Shown here: positions 7,066 to 11,473 of the stretch, in pieces | Position numbering within the stretch: the first letter of the stretch is position 1 | Layout: every line of letters begins with the position of its first letter | NCBI GenBank assembly: GCA_947254895.1 | Contig: CAMYEY010000042.1 | Coordinates: forward strand, 1 to 11,473 | Direction of reading: 5' to 3' | DNA length: 11,473 bases | Source: an uncultured Clostridia bacterium | GTDB lineage: Bacteria; Bacillota; Clostridia; Saccharofermentanales; DTU023 | Notes under the pieces: generated by a model | What the model saw: only the letters and a program-made list of their open reading frames with translations | Told to the model about the DNA's origin: nothing | The model's database searches: none | Translations under genes and position numbers: made by a program

Positions 7066-7920
7066 TTATTTATTACAAAGCATTTCAAAGATTGCCTTAT
7101 CTATGGCATCTTCCATCCATCTCTCTTCGTAATTTTCCCAGCCGTAGAAGTCGTAGAGGGCTTCACGGGTAGGGCCTTCCCAGATACCATTAATATCACC
7201 TTGGTAATAGCCGCGGCCTTTGAGGGCTTCTTGGATTTTTTCAACCCTCTGGCTGGTCAGCTCCAAACGGTCTTCTTTTCCGGGTTTGGTAAAGTAAAAC
7301 TTGTAGAGTTGGTAGATCCGGTTGAGTTCCGCTACCGGTTGTGGATGGTCATCAACGCGCAGGTCTATAGCCCGGTCATTGTAGCCGCCATAGCTACCCC
7401 TATCCCGTACGACTAAAAGGGCTGCTGCTTGCCTACCACGCTTATCGCCACCGGCTTCTTGGGCAGCATTTAAGGCAGCCATCAAACGGTCGGCTAAGTT
7501 GCCACTTTCCGATTGGAAGGTTTCAGCCATCTGCTCGACAGTAGCCTTGCTTACCAAAATATTCCCCTGGCAGGCAAAGTTAGGGCCGCAAATGCCACCC
7601 GCATAATCAAAACAATTCTCGCCCGTAAAGGAATAGCCCGTGCCCTTAGCATCAACAATGCCAAATTGGCGCTCTTCACGTAAAGGATCCAAGGCAAGGA
7701 GACTCTGGGCTGTTTGTTCGGCGGTGTAGCCTTTTTTCAATAGTTCAATGCCAATTTCGCCAAAATCTAAGTTGGCCATGGCCTGGGTGGCGATAGCGCC
7801 GGCACCGGCTTTAGCCCAGATAATTCCGGCACCAACAGCCAGAAATTTGCTGCTGATGGCGATACCCCATTCTTGAGCCTTGGGATCGTGACCGACAATA
7901 GAAAATGTACTTGCAATCAT
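7066..7920 (-). CDS. DUF1028 protein (predicted Ntn-hydrolase fold) with C-terminal peptidoglycan-binding-like domain
   Basis: This 284-residue protein belongs to the DUF1028 family (COG3342), assigned to the N-terminal-nucleophile hydrolase clan by fold; its substrate is not known. Conserved family strings are visible: TFSIVGHDP (5-13), WGIAISSKFLAVGAG, GAIATQAMAN, GIVDAKG, QGNILVS, the GGDKRGRQAAALLVV block, and DLRVDDHPQPVAEL near residue 190. The C-terminal part (about 215-275: RVEKIQEALKGRGYYQGDIN and following) resembles the peptidoglycan-binding-like domain PF08823 that often accompanies DUF1028. There is no signal peptide or membrane segment, so it should act in the cytoplasm. AAAGGGG lies 7 bases before the ATG, within the end of the transporter gene, and the ATG overlaps that gene's stop (ATGA). 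The coupling suggests it hydrolyses something the transporter brings in, perhaps a peptide or amide, but this is inference only. Confidence 0.9.
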   Translation of the reverse strand: MIASTFSIVGHDPKAQEWGIAISSKFLAVGAGIIWAKAGAGAIATQAMANLDFGEIGIELLKKGYTAEQTAQSLLALDPLREERQFGIVDAKGTGYSFTGENCFDYAGGICGPNFACQGNILVSKATVEQMAETFQSESGNLADRLMAALNAAQEAGGDKRGRQAAALLVVRDRGSYGGYNDRAIDLRVDDHPQPVAELNRIYQLYKFYFTKPGKEDRLELTSQRVEKIQEALKGRGYYQGDINGIWEGPTREALYDFYGWENYEERWMEDAIDKAIFEMLCNK

Positions 7921-9782
7921 TTGTTTTCCCCTTTCTGAACCTTTCCTGATGCATAGATAAGGATAAAGACGCCAGCCATTAAGACGATGGTGACCCAGTC
8001 ATGGAAGCTAGCAAGCTCAGTACCAATAGCTATTTTATCGGCTAAACCGGCAGTTGTTAGCATAGCGATGACGATACCGATGATAGCATCGCCTGCAACT
8101 AGGCCGGAACTGAAGAGGGTACCATGGTGGATATCTTTTTTCCTTTTTTCCATAAGAAGACGGATGACACCACCGATGTAAATCGGAACTGATAGGTGGA
8201 CAGGGAGATAGAGGCCGATGGCAAAGGGGAGTGAGGGGATGCCCATCAGCTCACAAATTAAACCGATAACGGCTCCGATGATGATCAGGGGCCAGGGCAG
8301 GTTGCCATTGAAAATTCCCTTCACTAAAACAGCTATAACAGAGGTAGCCGGAGCCGGGAGGGCTGCACTACCGATCTCATAAGCATTATGTAACATGCTG
8401 AGGACAAATCCGGACATACCGGCAAAGATGATAGCTGCAAATAATTCTGTGATCTGCTGCAAGCGAGGTGTCGCTCCAACCATATAGCCGGTCTTTAAGT
8501 CTTGAGAAATATCTCCAGCTGTTGCGGTGGCAACTGTAACAATGGAGCCAATTACAACGGCTGCAACCATACCTTCTTTACCGGTAAAACCGATAGCTTG
8601 GAAAATGATACTGGTGAAAAAGATTGTCGCAATGGTCATACCCGATACAGGATTAGAGCTGGAACCCACAACACCCACAATTCTTGAAGAAATACTGACA
8701 AAAAGGAAGCCAAATATAGCTACCAGGAGAGCCCCTAACAGGTTAACTTTGAAGGCCGGGATGAGGGCAATGGCGATGATACAGGCGAGGAAGATGCCCA
8801 GCAAAACCTTTTTGTTCATATCTTGGTTGGTGCGGGATTGGTCCTCATCTTTTTCTTTCTTGGGAAAGATACCGATTACGGAATCTTTAACAACGGGTAG
8901 AGCCTTGATGAACTCGGCAATACCCCCGACAGTCAGTACACCGGCACCAATATATTGAATATAGTTTTCCCAGATAGCCCACGCGTCCATCTCGCTGATG
9001 GGGATAGTAGCCGGGAGGATGGCTCCTATGCCTGCCTCACTGGCCATAGTGAGGAGGGGAATGATAACCAGCCAGGCCAAAAGACCACCGGCCAGCATGA
9101 CACCGGCAATCTTGGCACCAATGAGGTAGCCGACACCGGCCAAAGAGGGGAGGGCGTTCATACCGATTACACCACCCGGCAATTTGGGTAGTACTGTTTC
9201 GATATTTTCCGGGAAGAGCATGAGACCGGACTGGAGAAAACGGAAGGCTGCACCAATTAAACCGCCACTGAATACTTGTTTAGCAGAAACACCACCCTGG
9301 TCCCCTGCAATTAAAATTTCAGCACAGGCCCGGCCTTCCGGATATCTCAATTCCTTGTCCTGCTGAACGATGAGGTAGCGGCGGAAGATGACCATGGCCA
9401 CGACACCGATGATGCCGCCAAACAGGGCGACCAGGCTGATCAGGGCTAGAGTTGGTGGTGAGTCCAGCATATACAATGCGGGAATGCTGAAAACAACCCC
9501 TGCTGCGACAGCCTCTCCGGTAGAGGCCATGGTTTGAACGATGTTGTTTTCTAAAATGGTTCCTTTTTTGAGGACTCCTCTTAAAATAGCCATAGAAACA
9601 ACGGCTGCAGGTATGGAGGCACTAACGGTCATCCCTACCTTTAAGCCCAGGTAGGCGTTAGCTGCTCCAAAAAAGATCATCAAGATGATCCCTGTGATGA
9701 CACTTAACCAAGATATTTCAGCAAGTTTTTGGTCTGCTGACACATATGGTATTTTGTGTCCGTTGAAATTGTTTTTTTCCAT
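7917..9782 (-). CDS. OPT-family oligopeptide transporter
   Basis: This polytopic membrane protein of 621 residues has the length and character of the prokaryotic OPT family (about 600-650 residues, roughly 15-16 membrane segments), secondary transporters of oligopeptides or related compounds, probably cation-coupled. Recognisable strings include NAYLGLKVGMTVSASIPAA near residue 45, the NNIVQTMASTGEAVAAGVVF segment at about 78-97, RYPEGRACAEILIAGDQ near 150, SSSNPVSGMTIATIFF, and GDISQDLKTGYMVGATPRLQ. Hydrophobic segments run through the whole protein, with one charged cytoplasmic loop in the middle (PKKEKDEDQSRTNQDMNKK). A good ribosome binding site, TAAGGAG (9791-9797 on this strand), is 8 bases before the ATG. 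It is the first gene of a two-gene unit with the DUF1028 gene. Bacterial OPT substrates are mostly undetermined, so no specific peptide or metal chelate is proposed. Confidence 0.94.
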   Translation of the reverse strand: MEKNNFNGHKIPYVSADQKLAEISWLSVITGIILMIFFGAANAYLGLKVGMTVSASIPAAVVSMAILRGVLKKGTILENNIVQTMASTGEAVAAGVVFSIPALYMLDSPPTLALISLVALFGGIIGVVAMVIFRRYLIVQQDKELRYPEGRACAEILIAGDQGGVSAKQVFSGGLIGAAFRFLQSGLMLFPENIETVLPKLPGGVIGMNALPSLAGVGYLIGAKIAGVMLAGGLLAWLVIIPLLTMASEAGIGAILPATIPISEMDAWAIWENYIQYIGAGVLTVGGIAEFIKALPVVKDSVIGIFPKKEKDEDQSRTNQDMNKKVLLGIFLACIIAIALIPAFKVNLLGALLVAIFGFLFVSISSRIVGVVGSSSNPVSGMTIATIFFTSIIFQAIGFTGKEGMVAAVVIGSIVTVATATAGDISQDLKTGYMVGATPRLQQITELFAAIIFAGMSGFVLSMLHNAYEIGSAALPAPATSVIAVLVKGIFNGNLPWPLIIIGAVIGLICELMGIPSLPFAIGLYLPVHLSVPIYIGGVIRLLMEKRKKDIHHGTLFSSGLVAGDAIIGIVIAMLTTAGLADKIAIGTELASFHDWVTIVLMAGVFILIYASGKVQKGENK

Positions 9783-9828
9783 AATAACGTCTCCTTATTA
9801 TACTTTTCTTTGAGATCTGGAATTTCTG

Positions 9829-9861
9829 CTAGAAAAGCCTAAACGGCTTTGGTACTTCTAG
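9829..9861 (-). promoter_or_regulatory. Possible leader hairpin upstream of the OPT-DUF1028 operon
   Basis: On the minus strand CTAGAA, a 6-base bulge, AAGCC, the loop GTTTA, then GGCTT and TTCTAG form an 11-bp bulged stem (plus-strand 9829-9839 with 9845-9849 and 9856-9861). It ends about 30 bases before the ribosome binding site of the transporter gene and has no T tract after it, so it is not a terminator by itself. It could be a 5'-leader control element, an mRNA stabiliser or a protein-binding site. No known riboswitch or T-box signature was recognised. Confidence 0.4.
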
Positions 9862-9899
9862 TCCTAACTCTTAGTGATAAAAATAAGGATAAATTCCTG

Positions 9900-9935
9900 A
9901 TAGGATACTAATAAAGCAATATCCTATTGATTAGT
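9900..9935. repeat. Overlapping AT-rich inverted repeats in the divergent intergenic region
   Basis: Two alternative dyads share this stretch. ATAGGATA (9900-9907) is a perfect inverted copy of TATCCTAT (9920-9927), with a 12-base spacer. ACTAAT (9907-9912) plus CAATA (9917-9921) are inverted in TATTG (9925-9929) plus ATTAGT (9930-9935) around a TCC centre. Such a site between two divergent genes is a candidate operator, but AT-rich sequence produces short dyads by chance. Confidence 0.35.
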
Positions 9936-10092
9936 AACCATATTAGCGATTTAGCAGACTAAAGTCAAAAGCCCAAAATACTGAGAAACTTTTCGCCCTT
10001 ATAGATGAATTTCTACATAGGTAGAGGGAGTCGGGATCATTATCTTCAGATTTGCAAAGCCACGAATCGGTCAAGTCCAAATTTGAAACAAA

Positions 10093-10122
10093 TTGATAGA
10101 TTTTGTAATTTCTTGTTATTAG
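10093..10122 (+). promoter_or_regulatory. Candidate sigma-A type promoter for ligA
   Basis: TTGATA (10093-10098, 5 of 6 to the -35 consensus), an 18-base spacer, then TATTAG (10117-10122, 4 of 6) with a TG one base before it, as in extended -10 elements. Transcription would start near 10129, about 50 bases before ATG 10179. GATAAT at 10146-10151 is an alternative -10 without a good -35. This is weak evidence in an AT-rich background. Confidence 0.3.
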
Positions 10123-10178
10123 ATTTTCGTAAAGTAATGGTTTAAGATAATACAGATAAGGTAAGCGGGTGGAAGGCT

Positions 10179-11473
10179 ATGGCGGGATCCTTTTTTCGCT
10201 ATGATCACCAACTGACCAAAAATTCTATATGGCAGGCTGATAATGTTTACCAAATACTTAAATTATTAAGAAAGGTTACAGGGCAAGTCCCCAAAATGAA
10301 ACCCATGGATGTATCAGAGATCAGACAACAAATTCACCAGCTTACTAGCGAAATAAGGAAGTTAAATCGAGCATATTATGATCAGGATCAGCCACTGGTT
10401 AGTGATGCTGAGTATGATCTGATGATCCACCGGCTGAAGGATCTCGAAAAAGCTTATCCGGAATTTAAAGAGCAGGATACACCAACCGAAAGGGTGGGAG
10501 GTGAGCCAGCCTCTCAATTTGCCTCGGCTCCTCATAGGGTTCCTATGCTGAGCCTGACGGATGTGTTTTCCAAAGAAGATGTTAGTAGCTACTTGGCTGG
10601 AATTCGAGCCAAGTATCCAGAAGCCCGTTTTGTTGTAGAGCAGAAGATAGACGGACTTTCAATTAGCCTACAATACATTAATGGTCATCTGATACAGGCT
10701 TTAACCAGGGGAGATGGGCAACTGGCAGGTGAGCTTGTTACAGATAATGTTCGCCAGATTAAGGCGGTTCCCCAGCAACTTACAGAAGCTATTCCTGACC
10801 TTCTCGTTAGAGGAGAGATATATATGAGCAAGTCAAGCTTCTCGGAGCTGAATAAGCGTCAACTTGCTATGGGCGAAAGGGAGTTTGCTAATCCCCGAAA
10901 TGCTGCTGCAGGTAGCTTACGTCAGCTTGACCCTGCTATTGTCGCTGAACGTGACCTGAGTATTTTTATTTTTAATATACAACTTTGGCCGGGCGCTCCT
11001 GTCGATAGCCATCATGCAGGCTTAGATTATTTGAGTAAACTCGGTTTTCCGGTAAGTCCAAATTACTATCTTTGCCATACAGACCAAGAAATTTTTGCTG
11101 CGATTGATGACATTAACAGGAAAAGGCCGGACCTGCCCTATGGAATTGATGGGGCAGTCATCAAGGTTGACTCCCTGAAAATTCGGTCTGAACTAGGTTC
11201 AACGGCCAAGGTGCCCCGCTGGGCTGTAGCCTATAAATATCCACCTGAGCAGCAGACAACAGTGGTGAGGGACTTAATCGCTCAAGTTGGTAGAACGGGA
11301 CGTATTACCCCTATGGCTATCTTGGATCCGGTAGTTATAGCTCAGACTGTGGTTTCTAGAGCCAGCTTACACAACCAAGCCTATGTTGATATGTTGGATA
11401 TCCGTCTGCATGATACCGTTACAGTCCACAAGGGAGGGGATATCATACCGGCAGTGATAGCCGTAGATTATAG
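10179..11473 (+). CDS. ligA: NAD+-dependent DNA ligase LigA, N-terminal part (3' end outside window)
   Basis: LigA seals nicks in replicating and repaired DNA using NAD+. About 431 codons are visible. Family features, numbered from ATG 10179: the NAD-binding Ia region with YYDQDQPLVSDAEYD, the adenylation lysine Lys156 in EQKIDGLSIS, VRGEIYMS, FANPRNAAAGSLRQLDP, YGIDGAVIKVDS, AYKYPPEQ, and the start of the OB fold (QVGRTGRITPMAILDPV ... SRASLHN). The zinc finger, helix-hairpin-helix and BRCT domains lie beyond the window. The start is uncertain. Counted from ATG 10305 the lysine is residue 114, matching Lys115 of E. coli LigA, so the usual start is there or at ATG 10296. But the frame is open back to a stop at 10143, and ATG 10179 follows GGAAGG by only 2 bases, while 10296 and 10305 lack any well-placed ribosome binding site. 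One residue more than usual is seen in GDGQLAGELVTDN. Confidence 0.93.
   Translation, partial: MAGSFFRYDHQLTKNSIWQADNVYQILKLLRKVTGQVPKMKPMDVSEIRQQIHQLTSEIRKLNRAYYDQDQPLVSDAEYDLMIHRLKDLEKAYPEFKEQDTPTERVGGEPASQFASAPHRVPMLSLTDVFSKEDVSSYLAGIRAKYPEARFVVEQKIDGLSISLQYINGHLIQALTRGDGQLAGELVTDNVRQIKAVPQQLTEAIPDLLVRGEIYMSKSSFSELNKRQLAMGEREFANPRNAAAGSLRQLDPAIVAERDLSIFIFNIQLWPGAPVDSHHAGLDYLSKLGFPVSPNYYLCHTDQEIFAAIDDINRKRPDLPYGIDGAVIKVDSLKIRSELGSTAKVPRWAVAYKYPPEQQTTVVRDLIAQVGRTGRITPMAILDPVVIAQTVVSRASLHNQAYVDMLDIRLHDTVTVHKGGDIIPAVIAVDY

Larger units (their letters stand above)
9783..10178. other. Divergent intergenic region between the OPT gene and ligA
   Basis: This stretch of about 400 bases is AT-rich and holds no convincing coding sequence on either strand. 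It contains the OPT ribosome binding site, the leader hairpin at 9829-9861, the dyads at 9900-9935 and a weak ligA promoter candidate near 10093-10122. The remainder, about 9936-10090, shows nothing I can interpret: no tRNA, no T-box signature, no terminator and no long repeat. Confidence 0.75.

Noticed and set aside
8527..8958. 143-residue open frame on the plus strand opposite the OPT gene
   Set aside because: It lies wholly antisense to a strongly supported membrane protein gene, its composition reflects the complement of hydrophobic codons, and it matches no family. A shadow frame.
9797..9802. Perfect TATAAT on the minus strand just before the OPT ribosome binding site
   Set aside because: It directly abuts the ribosome binding site (one base shared), so transcription would start within or after the Shine-Dalgarno sequence, and no reasonable -35 lies upstream. 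Probably chance in AT-rich sequence.
10281..10292. Short GGG/CCC dyad just before ATG 10296 of ligA
   Set aside because: Three or four pairs are expected by chance, and it would not explain the missing ribosome binding site.
10367..10411. Tyr-Tyr instead of the Tyr-His pair of E. coli LigA domain Ia
   Set aside because: From memory, Firmicute ligases such as those of Bacillus and Staphylococcus commonly have Tyr-Tyr here, so it is ordinary for the phylum.

Overview
The window looks like chromosomal DNA of a low-to-mid-GC Firmicute, most likely a member of the Clostridia. The reasons are purine-rich AAAGGAG-type ribosome binding sites, a pst-phoU-phoBR operon of Firmicute type, a PstS whose visible C-terminal half resembles the circularly permuted form I recall from clostridial genomes, and a LigA with the Tyr-Tyr pair common in Firmicute ligases. 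I cannot name a genus. No mobile element, CRISPR array, tRNA or rRNA gene was seen.

Positions 1-6985 (+) hold one phosphate-acquisition and phosphate-sensing operon: the 3' part of pstS, then pstC, pstA, pstB, phoU, a PhoB/PhoP-type response regulator and a PhoR-type histidine kinase. PstS captures phosphate outside the cell, PstC/PstA form the channel, PstB powers import, and PhoU probably links transporter state to the PhoR-PhoB pair. pstC/pstA and phoB/phoR overlap by four bases (ATGA). A 14-bp intercistronic hairpin separates pstS from pstC, and a perfect TATAAT lies before phoB. The operon ends in a terminator hairpin with tracts on both sides (7002-7040), which probably serves both converging transcripts.

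Positions 7066-9782 (-) hold a two-gene, translationally coupled unit: an OPT-family peptide transporter followed by a DUF1028 protein (predicted Ntn-hydrolase fold) with a C-terminal peptidoglycan-binding-like domain. The natural inference is import of a peptide or amide compound followed by cytoplasmic hydrolysis, but the substrate is unknown.

Positions 9783-10178 are a roughly 400-bp AT-rich divergent intergenic region with two inverted-repeat structures. From 10179 (+) runs the 5' part of ligA (NAD+-dependent DNA ligase), cut by the window end, with an open in-frame N-terminal extension of about 40 residues.

Most of the window is well-known biology. The points most worth a second look are the probable permuted PstS together with the enlarged extracellular loop of PstA, the pstS-pstC hairpin, the OPT-DUF1028 pair with its leader hairpin, and the LigA extension.
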